Positions 43,717 to 52,965 of a stretch of 64,000 nt of DNA are shown one piece after another. The stretch is from Halobacteriovoraceae bacterium (GTDB lineage Bacteria > Bdellovibrionota > Bacteriovoracia > Bacteriovoracales > Bacteriovoracaceae). The position numbers were made by a program, and so were the translations under genes. The stretch covers positions 1-64,000 of the forward strand of contig PASN01000009.1 in assembly GCA_002711995.1 (NCBI GenBank), in the 5' to 3' direction. The notes beneath the pieces were generated by a model that did no database searches, had not been told where the DNA came from, and saw only the letters and a program-made list of their open reading frames with translations. The number at the start of each line of letters is the position of its first letter. Position 1 is the first letter of the stretch.

Positions 43717-44014
43717 ATGTTTTCTTTTCAGCAGAATTAGACTTCTTCCCGCATTCGCCATTGGCAAACTTGCAAAACTCTTTTGAGGTGTCTAAATCAT
43801 CAATACAGACAATTGGGCCTAGGTCTTTGAGCTTTAGGCCCTTACTCTTACAGAGATCTTTTGCCGACTTTTCCAATAGCTCTCTTGAGCATCGATTCGA
43901 CTTATCACTTACTTGGCATTTAAGCCTAAAGCTTCCCTCATTGTAAAAGAGAGTCCTAATCTGGACCCCAGAGGCAAATTGGACAAGGATAAATCCTAAA
44001 ACTAGAGCCTTCAT
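43679..44014 (-). CDS. Small secreted protein of unknown function
   Basis: A 111-residue protein with a signal peptide (MKALVLGFILVQFASG), a mature part with six Cys (KCQVSDKSNRC, DLC, VCIDD, FCK, ECGK) and a Ser/Lys/Pro-rich tail. The Cys number suggests disulfide bonds. It follows two bases after a 25-codon hydrophobic ORF. No family recognised. Confidence 0.55.
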   Translation of the reverse strand: MKALVLGFILVQFASGVQIRTLFYNEGSFRLKCQVSDKSNRCSRELLEKSAKDLCKSKGLKLKDLGPIVCIDDLDTSKEFCKFANGECGKKSNSAEKKTSSSPDKTPEKIQ

Positions 44015-44015
44015 G

Positions 44016-44093
44016 TTAAAAAGTGAGTGTAAACGCCTGTCCAGCGATTAACAACATGGCAACCACTAGAATAAAATGCTTGATGATGTACAT
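44016..44093 (-). CDS. 25-residue hydrophobic mini-ORF
   Basis: ATG at 44093 with AGAGG 4 bases upstream; the peptide MYIIKHFILVVAMLLIAGQA ends TLTF and stops at 44016, two bases before the start of the secreted-protein gene. A single membrane helix or a signal-like peptide; close spacing suggests coupled translation. Real expression is uncertain. Confidence 0.35.
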   Translation of the reverse strand: MYIIKHFILVVAMLLIAGQAFTLTF

Positions 44094-44277
44094 AAAGCCT
44101 CTCGTTTTTTTGTGTATGTGTGGGTTCAAACTAGCACTTGTAAAATATTCCAGTCAAGCCAACAATCAGTAGAAAATCCTTACAGGGTAACGCAAAGCAA
44201 AGGCTTCGAATACTCAATGTTTCTTGCCATATTCAAAGGGAGAAGCTATTTTGCCAACCATTAATTAAGAGGTTTAG

Positions 44278-44745
44278 ATGAAGTGTCCCTTCTGTGAAAA
44301 AAATGAAACAAAAGTCGTTGATTCCAGACTTTTAAAAGAAGGTTTTTCTGTTCGTAGAAGAAGGAAGTGCGAAGGCTGCGCAAGAAGATTCACGACCTAC
44401 GAGACTATTGAAATCCAGATGCCAGCAGTGGCAAAAATGGATGGCAGACGCGAATCATACCGAAGAGACAAAATGCGTTCAAGCCTTGATAAAGCTTGTC
44501 AAAAAAGACCAATTTCCACTGATCAAATAGAGCGGGTTGTGGAGAATCTTGAAAAGAATATCCTGGAAATATCCGATAAAGAAGTCACAACCAAAGAAAT
44601 TGGAAACTTGGTAATGAAATATCTTAGAAATCTTGACCCTGTGGCATATGTGAGGTTTGCCTCGGTTTATAGAAAGTTTCAAGATGTTGACGAGTTTGTT
44701 AATGAGCTTAAGGGCGACGAAACCAATTACAATATAGATAAATAA
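44278..44745 (+). CDS. nrdR: Transcriptional repressor NrdR
   Basis: A 155-residue protein with the zinc ribbon CPFC...CEGC, the DSR and RRRRKCEGCARRFTTYE blocks and the ATP-cone domain. NrdR represses ribonucleotide reductase genes in response to ATP/dATP. It is followed 14 bases later by nusB, a common arrangement. The 184-bp gap 44094-44277 before it shows no gene and should hold its promoter. Confidence 0.95.
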   Translation: MKCPFCEKNETKVVDSRLLKEGFSVRRRRKCEGCARRFTTYETIEIQMPAVAKMDGRRESYRRDKMRSSLDKACQKRPISTDQIERVVENLEKNILEISDKEVTTKEIGNLVMKYLRNLDPVAYVRFASVYRKFQDVDEFVNELKGDETNYNIDK

Positions 44746-44759
44746 CAAGAGGTATAACA

Positions 44760-45209
44760 GTGAACAAGAAAAGTGCTGCAAGAGAGTTTTGCTTTCAATA
44801 TTTTTTCCATATGCAACTTCCAATCTTTAAAGAGCTTAGGGAAGAAAGTGCTAAAAGCAATGAGGCAATCGTGTCTTCCATCAGTCAGTTTAAAGAAAGC
44901 ACCGACACTCTTTTAGAGAAGAATTTGTATCAGTATGTAATCAATCAGGTTGAAAACACTCTAAAAAACTATTCCGAACTTGAAGCGAAGATTGAGCAAT
45001 ACCTGACCAATTGGAAAGTGAACAGACTCTCCAAAGTTGATCACACAGTGCTTCTTTTGGCATTTTCAGAATTGATGTATCATAAGGACACACCTCCTAA
45101 AGTGGTTATTAATGAATTTGTCGAACTTGCCAAAAAATATGGGGCCAAAGAGTCAGCATCTTTTGTAAATGGAGTGATCGACAAGTTCGCGAAAAGCGAG
45201 ATTTTATAA
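44760..45209 (+). CDS. nusB: Transcription antitermination factor NusB
   Basis: A 149-residue helical protein starting at GTG (44760) with AAGAGG upstream. The first block SAAREFCFQYFFHMQ corresponds to the NusB start (R-x-A-x-Q-x-LY), and the C-terminal VVINEFVELAKKYGAKESASFVNGVID block is diagnostic. NusB with S10 supports rRNA antitermination. Confidence 0.9.
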   Translation: MNKKSAAREFCFQYFFHMQLPIFKELREESAKSNEAIVSSISQFKESTDTLLEKNLYQYVINQVENTLKNYSELEAKIEQYLTNWKVNRLSKVDHTVLLLAFSELMYHKDTPPKVVINEFVELAKKYGAKESASFVNGVIDKFAKSEIL

Positions 45210-45210
45210 A

Positions 45211-45627
45211 GTGAGCGACTCCGGAATTGAATATTTATCACAGCTGATTACTCCCAACACATGCGGAATAGTATGGTTGACGGACGATCTCCTTGATTAT
45301 CAATCTCCCGGAGCTTACGAAGTAAATTATCTTTTAAATGGATCCCTTACACGATCTTTGGCAGAAAATGATCACGAGGACAAGTTCAGCACAAACTTCT
45401 TTCTAGGCGATAGCTTTGGCAAACCCTTCTTTGTCACCCACACAGTTATTAAAACAAAAGATGACTTTAAACTTGTGTTCGAGCCGTTGAATGTGGCAAA
45501 GCCTTTCATGCGTGAGGGCTCTCAGGTTTACATACTAAATAAAAGCAAAAACACTGCAAATATTAATGTGCTCAAAGAGCTTAAAAGCAAACATAAGAAT
45601 GTAACTTTTGAGCACTTAACAATATAG
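45211..45627 (+). CDS. Small cytoplasmic protein of unknown function
   Basis: A 138-residue protein beginning with GTG one base after the nusB stop. No signal peptide, no membrane helix, no family I recognise. The sequence has mixed alpha/beta character. Coupling to nusB suggests a housekeeping context only. Confidence 0.6.
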   Translation: MSDSGIEYLSQLITPNTCGIVWLTDDLLDYQSPGAYEVNYLLNGSLTRSLAENDHEDKFSTNFFLGDSFGKPFFVTHTVIKTKDDFKLVFEPLNVAKPFMREGSQVYILNKSKNTANINVLKELKSKHKNVTFEHLTI

Positions 45628-45637
45628 GAGAACACTT

Positions 45638-46198
45638 ATGCAAATTTTGATTGCTTTACTTCTGACAATGGCAAATGTTTATGCTGAAGATTGCTCTTTT
45701 ACAACTGACTCCTCAAAGTTCAATGTTAGTTGGACAGCTTTTAAAACACCTGCGAAGATTGGTGTTGGCGGAAACTTCAAAAGCCTGGGAATTCAAAAAG
45801 CAAAGACCAGCTCTTCAAACCTACAAGATCTTTTTGAAGGGGTTGAGTTTGGGATTGAAACATCATCGGTAAACACAAATAACGCTCCAAGAGACAAAAA
45901 AATTCACAAGTTCTTCTTCCAAAACGTTGAGAAGCTTGAAGGTAAAGTTTTAGAGGCTGACGACTCGTCAATGTTGATTTCACTAAAGATGAATGGAGTC
46001 CAAAAGGAAATCCCTTTAACTGGCGGAATTGATCAGAATGGAACTTACTCTATGAGCGGAACAATCGATGTGTTTGACTTTAATATGATGACGCATCTAA
46101 AGGGCATTACAGAGGCCTGCAAGGCCCTTCACGCAGGAAAGACATGGAATGATGTAAACATTAGGTTCACTGTCCCTGTTACAAAAACATGTAAGTAG
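45638..46198 (+). CDS. YceI-like periplasmic protein
   Basis: A 186-residue protein with a signal peptide (cleavage after VYA). The YceI-like beta-barrel pattern is seen in SKFNVSWTAFKTPAKIGVGG, the NAPRDKKIHKFFF block (the family's R-D-x-H-L-x-s-x-dFF) and VFDFNM near the end. YceI proteins bind isoprenoid-type lipids. The match is partial, so it belongs to a divergent branch. GGAG precedes the ATG. Confidence 0.7.
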   Translation: MQILIALLLTMANVYAEDCSFTTDSSKFNVSWTAFKTPAKIGVGGNFKSLGIQKAKTSSSNLQDLFEGVEFGIETSSVNTNNAPRDKKIHKFFFQNVEKLEGKVLEADDSSMLISLKMNGVQKEIPLTGGIDQNGTYSMSGTIDVFDFNMMTHLKGITEACKALHAGKTWNDVNIRFTVPVTKTCK

Positions 46199-46210
46199 AA
46201 TTTCAAACTT

Positions 46211-46238
46211 GCTCTGGCATAATCAAGCATGCCAGAGC
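46211..46238. terminator. Hairpin between convergent genes
   Basis: GCTCTGGCAT and ATGCCAGAGC form a perfect 10-bp stem with an 8-base loop between the stop codons at 46198 and 46249. No strong T-tract on either side; position suggests a bidirectional terminator. Confidence 0.6.
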
Positions 46239-46248
46239 TGTGGACTTG

Positions 46249-47928
46249 TTACAGGTCTACAAATCTATCCTCATTAAGATGCTCGGGATCTCTTGGTAGA
46301 TTCAAAATCTTAGCTTCTTTTTGTTCTGAAGCTTCATCAGTGCTTACATGGGAGTTTCCAGTTATAACGCTCAACAACTCTTCTATGGCACTATTTAATT
46401 CCTCGGCCTGAGCATTTAATTTTTCAGCATTTTGAGAGGAAGATCTAGCTATGTCAGAATTTTGATGAGTGGTCGAATCAAGCTGCTGCATGGCCTTTGT
46501 AACCTCTTGCACACCTTGGGATTGTTCATGAGAAGCAGAAGCAATTTCAGTGACCATTTCATTAACAGAGTTAACATTTAAAAGGATTTCTTCCAGAACT
46601 TCATTACATTCATTCGCTGTCTTTGTTCCATTTTCAACTTTTACCTTACTTTCCTTAATTAAGTTCCCTACCTGCTTCTTAGCATTTTCGACTACTTCAT
46701 TTACATCTTTAATTGAAGATTCAAGCATTTCTGTAATTTCCAAAGCGGCCTTTCCAGACATTGCAGCAAGATTTCCAACTTCTTCGGCCACCACAGCAAA
46801 CCCTTTTCCATTCTCACCAGCTCTAGCAGCTTCAACAGAAGCGTTAAAGGACAATAGTTTAGTCTGGAAAACTATATCATTAATGACTTTAGTCTTCTCC
46901 CCAATCTCATTGATTACTTCTACAATTTTTGAGAAGTCTTTATTGTTCTTTTCCATTGCCACAACCACATCGTCATTCCCTTTAGAGATTTCTGTGATGG
47001 AATCGATCATGGCCTGAACTGCACTCTTTCCTCTCATTGCAACTTCAGTGGAGTTCGCTGAAACCTGTGTTGATCTTTCAGCGGACTCTGAGTTTCTCTG
47101 GATCATAGAGCTAATCTCATCAATAGATGAAACTGTCTCTTGAAGTGAGGCGGCTGAATCAGAGGCTGCAACACTCAGTTTCGAGCTACTCTCCAACAGA
47201 GACTGGCTGGTATCGGCAACTTCATCGGCTGTACCTGAAAGCTTCTGTGAGAGGCTTTGAATAGTTTTGGCCAATCGACTTGAAAAGAATAGGCCTTGAA
47301 GCAATGATACTAAGATTGTTAGAGCGACAACTCCTATCACAATATATCTTACAAGCTCGCCCTCTCTCTGGGCCTCTATCACGGCATTTGAAGTCTTCTT
47401 ACTCTGAAGTGCTACAAATTTTTCAGCAACACTCATCCAAGCTTTTGCCTTAACAGGACAAATAGAGCGTATCATATGCGCCCCCTTAACAAGACTTTCC
47501 TCAGAAGGATTTAGATACTGTGATAAAAGGTCTTTACCAAACGTAAAAAAGTTCTCCCATTCCCTATCCAGATCTTTAACGAGAAGCTTTTCTTCCTCAG
47601 AAAACTCCAGTTTATTAAACTTACTCTTCTCTTCAAGAAAAGACTGTATTGCGGTTTTAGTCTCAATGATATATTTATCTTGAATTTCTTCACTGTTTCC
47701 GATCACGGCCAAACTTCTAACTTTGATTCTTATTAGCCTAAATTTTGCAACCATTCTTGAGGCAATTTCTACTTTTGGAAATTGCTCAGTCGAGACTTCT
47801 CTATACTTCGATGCGACACCTTCTAGACTCAGAACAGCGTATAAAAGAACACCTGAGAACAAAATACATGTCATTACGGTTTGATGAATTAGTTTTTTTT
47901 GTAACCCTAGTGCTTTGAACTTGAACAT
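46249..47928 (-). CDS. Methyl-accepting chemotaxis protein
   Basis: A 559-residue chemoreceptor: a first membrane helix (residues about 14-34), a helical periplasmic sensor of the four-helix-bundle type (about 35-190), a second helix (about 190-215), and a cytoplasmic coiled coil with the hairpin tip [20 protein letters not shown] and [20 protein letters not shown] that binds CheW/CheA. A canonical HAMP domain after the second helix is not evident. GGAGGGG precedes the start. The 262-bp gap 47929-48190 holds its promoter and a hairpin, no gene. Confidence 0.92.
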   Translation of the reverse strand: MFKFKALGLQKKLIHQTVMTCILFSGVLLYAVLSLEGVASKYREVSTEQFPKVEIASRMVAKFRLIRIKVRSLAVIGNSEEIQDKYIIETKTAIQSFLEEKSKFNKLEFSEEEKLLVKDLDREWENFFTFGKDLLSQYLNPSEESLVKGAHMIRSICPVKAKAWMSVAEKFVALQSKKTSNAVIEAQREGELVRYIVIGVVALTILVSLLQGLFFSSRLAKTIQSLSQKLSGTADEVADTSQSLLESSSKLSVAASDSAASLQETVSSIDEISSMIQRNSESAERSTQVSANSTEVAMRGKSAVQAMIDSITEISKGNDDVVVAMEKNNKDFSKIVEVINEIGEKTKVINDIVFQTKLLSFNASVEAARAGENGKGFAVVAEEVGNLAAMSGKAALEITEMLESSIKDVNEVVENAKKQVGNLIKESKVKVENGTKTANECNEVLEEILLNVNSVNEMVTEIASASHEQSQGVQEVTKAMQQLDSTTHQNSDIARSSSQNAEKLNAQAEELNSAIEELLSVITGNSHVSTDEASEQKEAKILNLPRDPEHLNEDRFVDL

Positions 47929-48155
47929 TAAAACCCCTCCGATTTGGTAGAACTATTTGATCGGTATTAATAATATATTCTAAATGCTACTTGTTAAGAT
48001 TTATTTAACCTTCACACAAAGCAAACAAAATCTTCACAAATGAGCAAATTCAAGCACTTAAGTAGTCCAAATGGTGCAAAAATGATAATTATCAATAGTT
48101 TCTTCAAAAAAAACGCTGATTAGTCTGGAAAGTTGCTTTGATTTTTAGGGAAATA

Positions 48156-48173
48156 TGCCCTCAAAAGAGGGCA
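48156..48173 (-). terminator. Hairpin after the E1 dehydrogenase gene
   Basis: On the minus strand TGCCCTC, loop TTTT and GAGGGCA form a 7-bp GC-rich stem about 17 bases after the stop at 48191, followed by TATTTCCC. The T-tract is poor. Confidence 0.55.
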
Positions 48174-48190
48174 GTTGAATAATGAATTGT

Positions 48191-50230
48191 TTAGTAATTA
48201 AGAAGGTCCCTTGCGGCGTCTTCAATCTTCTGAGCATTTGGTAGAATTGCCTTCTCAAGGATTCTATTAAATCCAACAGGAGTGAATGGAGATCCAATTC
48301 TTCTAACAGGAGCATCCAATTCTTCAAAAGCAATCTCATTGATTGTTGCAACAATTTCTCCACCAAAACCGGAGAACACTTTGTCCTCGTGAGCTACCAA
48401 CACTCTATGAGTCTTTTTAACAGTCTCATAAATTGCGTCAGTATCAAGAGGGTTCAAACTTCTAAGGTCTAAAACTTCAACATCGTAGCCATCCTCAGCA
48501 AGCTTTTCAGCCGCTTCTAAAGAGTGGTGAACAGTATTTCCAAAAGTAATGATGGAAAGGTCCTTTCCTTCTCTTCTAAGTCTAGCTTTTCCAAATGGAA
48601 CTTCAAATCCTTCAGGAACAACACTCATAGCGTACTTAGCGTTGTAACAAGTCTTTGGCTCTAGATATAGGATTGGCCCTCTACTTCTCATTGCAGTTCT
48701 AAGCATACCGGCAGCGTCGTCAGCAAATGCTGGATAAACCACTCTTAGTCCTGGGAATGTTGTAAGTACGGCCTCAATTGTTTGAGAGTGGTAAAGCCCA
48801 CCACCGATGTAACCACCTGAAGCAAGTCTTATGACAACGTTTGGAGCGAAGGCCCCATTGGATCTCCAGTAGTCATGAGAACACTCTACTAATTGTTCCA
48901 TTGCTGGCCAGAAGTAGTCAGCGAATTCAGCACCTTCAACAACGATTCTTATTTTTTCATCAAAACGGCTCATACCGTTTGCGGTACCAACAATAAAATC
49001 TTCAGCGATTGGAGCGTTGAATACTCTTTCTTTGCCAAACTCTTGTTGCATACCTTTAGAAACATTGAAGATACCGCCTTTGTCCCCATTGGCCATATCT
49101 TGTCCCCAAATATAAGTGTCTGGGTTATGTCTGAATTCTTCTTTTAAAGTTGTATTTAAAGCAGTGATAAACTTAATTGGCTCGCCCTCTTCATTGTGAG
49201 TTCCGTCGCCAAACTTGTCTCCAGGATAAGCTTCCGGAACAACGAAGTCATAGATTGATTCTGGATCCGGATTTGGAGCTTTAACACCAGCTTTGTGAGC
49301 TTCCATAAGAGTTTCTTTACATTCTTTTTCAATCTTTTCGATATCTTTCTCAGTAAAGATCCCCTCTTTAATTAGAGATTTTTTGAAAGCAGGAATAGGA
49401 TCTTGCGCCTTTGCCTCCTCTCTCTCTTTTTCATCTCTATAGAGTTCGTGCTTGTCGGAGTTTGAGTGATTGCCGATTCTCACACACTGAGCGTGAACAA
49501 TTACCGGCTCACTTTTCTCCATTGCGTGTTTTTTAGCAGCGAGCATTGCGTTCATTGAATCAAATGGATCTTTACCGTCACAGTGAATAATCTGGAGGTT
49601 TTTAAATCCTGAAAAGTTGTCTGCAACAAACTCGTTAGCTGTTTGATCACGCTTTGGAACAGAAATTCCATAACCATTGTCTTGGAATACAAAAATAACT
49701 GGAAGTTTTTCATTTGAAGCACCATTGATCGCTTCATAACAGTACCCTTCAGACACAGAGGACTCACCCTGAGAAGAGATAGAAACACCTTTGTGCTTGT
49801 AAGTCTTCATACCTCTACCAACACCCACTGCGTGAAGAGTGTGGTTACCTGTACATGAAGATACGTTGTGGATATTCCAATCTGGTTTTGCAAAGTGATT
49901 GGACATGTGACGTCCACCACTAGCTAGGTCGTCCTTTTTAGAAAGGCCGTTTAAAATAATCTCTTCAGCTGTAAGTCCAGCACTGAGTGCTGTCAGCATA
50001 TCTCTATAATAAGGGAACAGGTGATCTGTTTCTTTATCAAATACCTGTCCTATAGCTAATTGAATACCGTCATGGCCTGCGTAAGGTGCGTGGTAAGACC
50101 ATCCCAAGGCCTGCTTTAAATAATTGGGAGCTCTTTCATCCAACATTCTTCCCAGCGTTAACAGTTTCAACCACTTTTCCAACGTCTTCTTATCTGTTTT
50201 CTTAAGACTATGAGTTTTAGCCACTTTCAT
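48191..50230 (-). CDS. 2-oxoacid dehydrogenase E1, fused alpha and beta subunits
   Basis: A 679-residue fusion. Residues about 1-335 are the E1 alpha half with thiamine-diphosphate contacts (SSQGESSVSEG and QDNGYGIS); residues about 345-679 are the E1 beta half (VEGAEFADYFWPAMEQ, RLASGGYIGGGLYHSQ, EPKTCYN). The type is closest to branched-chain 2-oxoacid/acetoin dehydrogenases rather than PDH AceE. It decarboxylates a 2-oxoacid and hands the acyl group to an E2, which is not in this window. Branched-chain acyl-CoA made this way would suit FabH primers, but substrate choice is inference. The GxGES form replaces the usual GDG. Confidence 0.88.
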   Translation of the reverse strand: MKVAKTHSLKKTDKKTLEKWLKLLTLGRMLDERAPNYLKQALGWSYHAPYAGHDGIQLAIGQVFDKETDHLFPYYRDMLTALSAGLTAEEIILNGLSKKDDLASGGRHMSNHFAKPDWNIHNVSSCTGNHTLHAVGVGRGMKTYKHKGVSISSQGESSVSEGYCYEAINGASNEKLPVIFVFQDNGYGISVPKRDQTANEFVADNFSGFKNLQIIHCDGKDPFDSMNAMLAAKKHAMEKSEPVIVHAQCVRIGNHSNSDKHELYRDEKEREEAKAQDPIPAFKKSLIKEGIFTEKDIEKIEKECKETLMEAHKAGVKAPNPDPESIYDFVVPEAYPGDKFGDGTHNEEGEPIKFITALNTTLKEEFRHNPDTYIWGQDMANGDKGGIFNVSKGMQQEFGKERVFNAPIAEDFIVGTANGMSRFDEKIRIVVEGAEFADYFWPAMEQLVECSHDYWRSNGAFAPNVVIRLASGGYIGGGLYHSQTIEAVLTTFPGLRVVYPAFADDAAGMLRTAMRSRGPILYLEPKTCYNAKYAMSVVPEGFEVPFGKARLRREGKDLSIITFGNTVHHSLEAAEKLAEDGYDVEVLDLRSLNPLDTDAIYETVKKTHRVLVAHEDKVFSGFGGEIVATINEIAFEELDAPVRRIGSPFTPVGFNRILEKAILPNAQKIEDAARDLLNY

Positions 50231-50489
50231 GCGCTTCCCCTAATGCTAATGATATTATGAACTTATAGGTCCACTTAATACCATAAATAATCGTTATTTC
50301 AAAAATCTATTAAGATATATTACTCGGAAACTTGAATATCAACCTTTAATTAATACAAATAATCAATCACTTAACTAAGGTTAATTACATCTCTGTAATG
50401 TGCGCCGAAGCAAAACAATTAAATCTTTTACTATTTTTATTCATACTGGCCGGCATTCACCTTGCAACCTTATCAGGCAAGGAGGAATC

Positions 50490-50993
50490 ATGGAAAACAT
50501 TGAACAGCCATTCGAGCAAGAGGACTTTCCCTATGAAGACCAAGACTACGAGAGGGTTGAAGACTTAATTATGTGGGAGCACCATCAGATTGAAGACAAG
50601 CTTGTTAAGGCCATCTCTGGCGAGGGCTTGTCAGTAAACGAAAGAAGAGACCTGTTCAATGATGTGAAAAAAGAGATTCTTCACCACATGAACGCTGAAG
50701 AATACACTTACTATCAAGAGATTCCAGGCGTTAATGACATATCAAAAGATCAAATTAGAGAAAGCAAGCAAGAGCATCATCAAATGAAACTTATAATGAG
50801 TGAAATTGATGATGTCGCGGTGGAGCATCCTGACTGGAAAGCAAAGCTCCAGGTTTTATGTGAGGATGTAAAACACCATCACCGCGAAGAAGAAGAGGAG
50901 TTTTTGCAGCACACCAAGGAAGAGTGGAGCGACGAAAAGTCCCAAAAAATTTGCCAAGATTTTCTAAAGGCAAAGAAGAAAGCGAATTTTTAG
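50490..50993 (+). CDS. Hemerythrin-like HHE-domain protein
   Basis: A 167-residue helical acidic protein. His/Glu residues repeat in WEHHQIEDKL, ILHHMNAEEYTYY, EHHQMKLIM and HHHREEEEEF, the spacing of a di-iron hemerythrin-type bundle. The ATG at 50490 has AAGGAGG 5 bases upstream; the longer in-frame start at 50400 lacks one. Possible roles are oxygen, NO or iron handling. The 259-bp gap 50231-50489 upstream contains no gene. Confidence 0.8.
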   Translation: MENIEQPFEQEDFPYEDQDYERVEDLIMWEHHQIEDKLVKAISGEGLSVNERRDLFNDVKKEILHHMNAEEYTYYQEIPGVNDISKDQIRESKQEHHQMKLIMSEIDDVAVEHPDWKAKLQVLCEDVKHHHREEEEEFLQHTKEEWSDEKSQKICQDFLKAKKKANF

Positions 50994-50998
50994 CTATT

Positions 50999-51040
50999 GG
51001 CCGGGACACCTCAAGGCAGAGAACTCCCGGCCTTTATTTC
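50999..51040 (+). terminator. Terminator after the hemerythrin-like gene
   Basis: GGCCGGG (50999-51005) and CCCGGCC (51026-51032) form a 7-bp GC stem around a 20-base loop, followed by TTTATTT. The hairpin covers the last codons of the convergent gene ending at 51011. Confidence 0.7.
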
Positions 51041-51457
51041 AACAAGATCCGACAAAACCCTAATCATAAACTTGCTTGCTTTAACTTCAACCGAATAAGC
51101 GTCTGGTCGCAGTTCTATTCTACGTTCAAGTATCTTGTACAACCCAGTCGGGTGATAGACTTCCAAATCAGATGAGTGCCCCACCCTTTTAAATCTCATC
51201 TCCAATATCTGAGACCTGATCGTATCTGCGTACCATTGCATAGATTTTTGAGGGTCACGGTTCTCAGAATTAACTACTAGTGTGGATGTTTTTAAAAACC
51301 TAGACATAAACCCTAAACAAAAAAGGCCGTATGCAACGCCTGCGACACCTCCCATAACGATGGCCTCATTTATAGGGAAGAAAATGACGAACCCCGCAAA
51401 AAAAATTGCAAAACCAATCGCAGTGCCTATTATAAAATACTTGAGAGCTCTAAACAT
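51011..51457 (-). CDS. Two-helix membrane protein of unknown function
   Basis: A 148-residue protein with two N-terminal membrane helices (residues about 8-28 and 33-52) and a basic cytoplasmic-looking C-terminal domain of about 90 residues. No family recognised. Divergent from the aminotransferase gene. Confidence 0.55.
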   Translation of the reverse strand: MFRALKYFIIGTAIGFAIFFAGFVIFFPINEAIVMGGVAGVAYGLFCLGFMSRFLKTSTLVVNSENRDPQKSMQWYADTIRSQILEMRFKRVGHSSDLEVYHPTGLYKILERRIELRPDAYSVEVKASKFMIRVLSDLVEIKAGSSLP

Positions 51458-51573
51458 ACAACCACCTCATCTTAGAACCACTAATTATCAATTTTTTCAG
51501 AAAAAGTGTCGATAAAGTGCTTATATCTTGTTAATTTGCGCGTAAATTGAATATTCATAAAATGGAGAATGCC

Positions 51574-52962
51574 ATGTCTAAGAAAACTATAGGTGAACAA
51601 TATCTAGAGGACTCAAGAATTGAACAAGCTCAAAAGCTTATTCAAGAAGCACTTGCAGAGCACTCAAGTAAGATCACAGGTGTAAAAGGCAGTGATCCTG
51701 AGCTTGTGGAAGAATACGAAAAGACTCTTAAAGAATTTAGCGAATATAGAGGCGGAAAGCTTTTTTACGACTATGTGGGATCCGGAATTGGAAAAGGCGC
51801 TTTAGTTGAGCTGTGTGACGGTTCAGTTAAGTACGATTTTATTACTGGTATCGGTGTTCACTACTTTGGTCACTCTCACCCAGGCGTTGTGGCCGCTGAA
51901 ATCAAAGGGAGTGCCACAAACACAACAATGAGTGGGAACCTTCAGCAAAACAGCGACTCCCCAAAGCTATTCAAGCTAATTTTAGACCAAGCAAATAAAT
52001 ATGATGCAGGCTTTGACCACATGTTCATGACTTCCTCCGGGGTTATGACGGCAGAAAACGCTCTTAAGATGGCCTTTCAAAAAAGAGCACCCGCTCATAG
52101 AGTTTTGGCCTTTGAGAAATGCTTCATGGGCAGAACTATGGCCGTGTCTCAAATCACAGACAAGGCGGCCTACAGAAAAGGTCTACCACCAACATTGGCG
52201 GTTGATTACATTCCTTTCTATGATGAGAATGACCATGAAGGCTCAATTGAGAGAGCTGTCTCAATGCTTGAAAAATACTTTAATAGACACCCTGGCGATT
52301 ATGCGGCCATGTGTATGGAGCTAATTCAAGGCGAAGGCGGCTACTTTGTAGGAAATGAGGAGTTCTTCAAGGCAATTTGCGACACATGTAAAAAGCATGA
52401 TGTTTCAATCATTGTTGATGAAGTTCAAACCTTCATGAGAACCAAAGAGATGTTTGCATTTCAATACTTCAACCTTGATAAGCATGTTGATTTCGTGAAC
52501 ATTGGAAAGAACTCTCAAGTTTGCGCAACTATTTATAGAAACGATCACAAACCTCAGCCTGGTCTTATCAGCCAGACTTTCACCTCATCGGGATCAGCTA
52601 TTAATGCCGCTTATTACATGATTAATGAAGTGGCCAATGGTGGGTATCTTGGTGATGATGGAAAGATTGAGAAAATTCACGCAAGGTTCAAAGCAAACCT
52701 AATTAAGTTGAATAAAAAATACCCAGAACTAATTGAAGGCCCTTGGGGTATTGGCGCGATGGTGGGAATGACCATCTTTAAAGGCGACACTGCAAAGTCC
52801 AAAGACTTCACTTTAAGACTCTTTAAAAATGGAGTGCTTTCATTTATTGCAGGAGCATCACCCACTAGAGTTAGATTTTTGGTTCCAGCAGGCGCTGTCG
52901 AGTTAGAAGACATCGACAAAGTTTGTGAGATTATAGAAACAACTTTAAACGAGTGTAAGTAA
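51574..52962 (+). CDS. Class III PLP aminotransferase
   Basis: A 462-residue enzyme of the ornithine/lysine omega-aminotransferase class. GVHYFGHSHPGVVAA, MFMTSSGVMTAENALKMA, IIVDEVQTFMRT (PLP Asp) and NIGKNSQVCA with the likely PLP lysine are visible; the GKxxQVC form resembles lysine 6-aminotransferases. The ATG at 51574 follows GGAGAATGCC. The gene is 3 bases before astA, so an arginine/ornithine-succinyl route (AstC-like) is the contextual reading, but the sequence alone does not fix the substrate. Confidence 0.8.
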   Translation: MSKKTIGEQYLEDSRIEQAQKLIQEALAEHSSKITGVKGSDPELVEEYEKTLKEFSEYRGGKLFYDYVGSGIGKGALVELCDGSVKYDFITGIGVHYFGHSHPGVVAAEIKGSATNTTMSGNLQQNSDSPKLFKLILDQANKYDAGFDHMFMTSSGVMTAENALKMAFQKRAPAHRVLAFEKCFMGRTMAVSQITDKAAYRKGLPPTLAVDYIPFYDENDHEGSIERAVSMLEKYFNRHPGDYAAMCMELIQGEGGYFVGNEEFFKAICDTCKKHDVSIIVDEVQTFMRTKEMFAFQYFNLDKHVDFVNIGKNSQVCATIYRNDHKPQPGLISQTFTSSGSAINAAYYMINEVANGGYLGDDGKIEKIHARFKANLIKLNKKYPELIEGPWGIGAMVGMTIFKGDTAKSKDFTLRLFKNGVLSFIAGASPTRVRFLVPAGAVELEDIDKVCEIIETTLNECK

Positions 52963-52965
52963 TAG

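Noticed and set aside
47930-48010. A sigma28-like promoter before the chemoreceptor gene (CCGATCAA on the minus strand)
   Set aside because: Only the CCGAT core matches and no proper -35 element is at the right distance.
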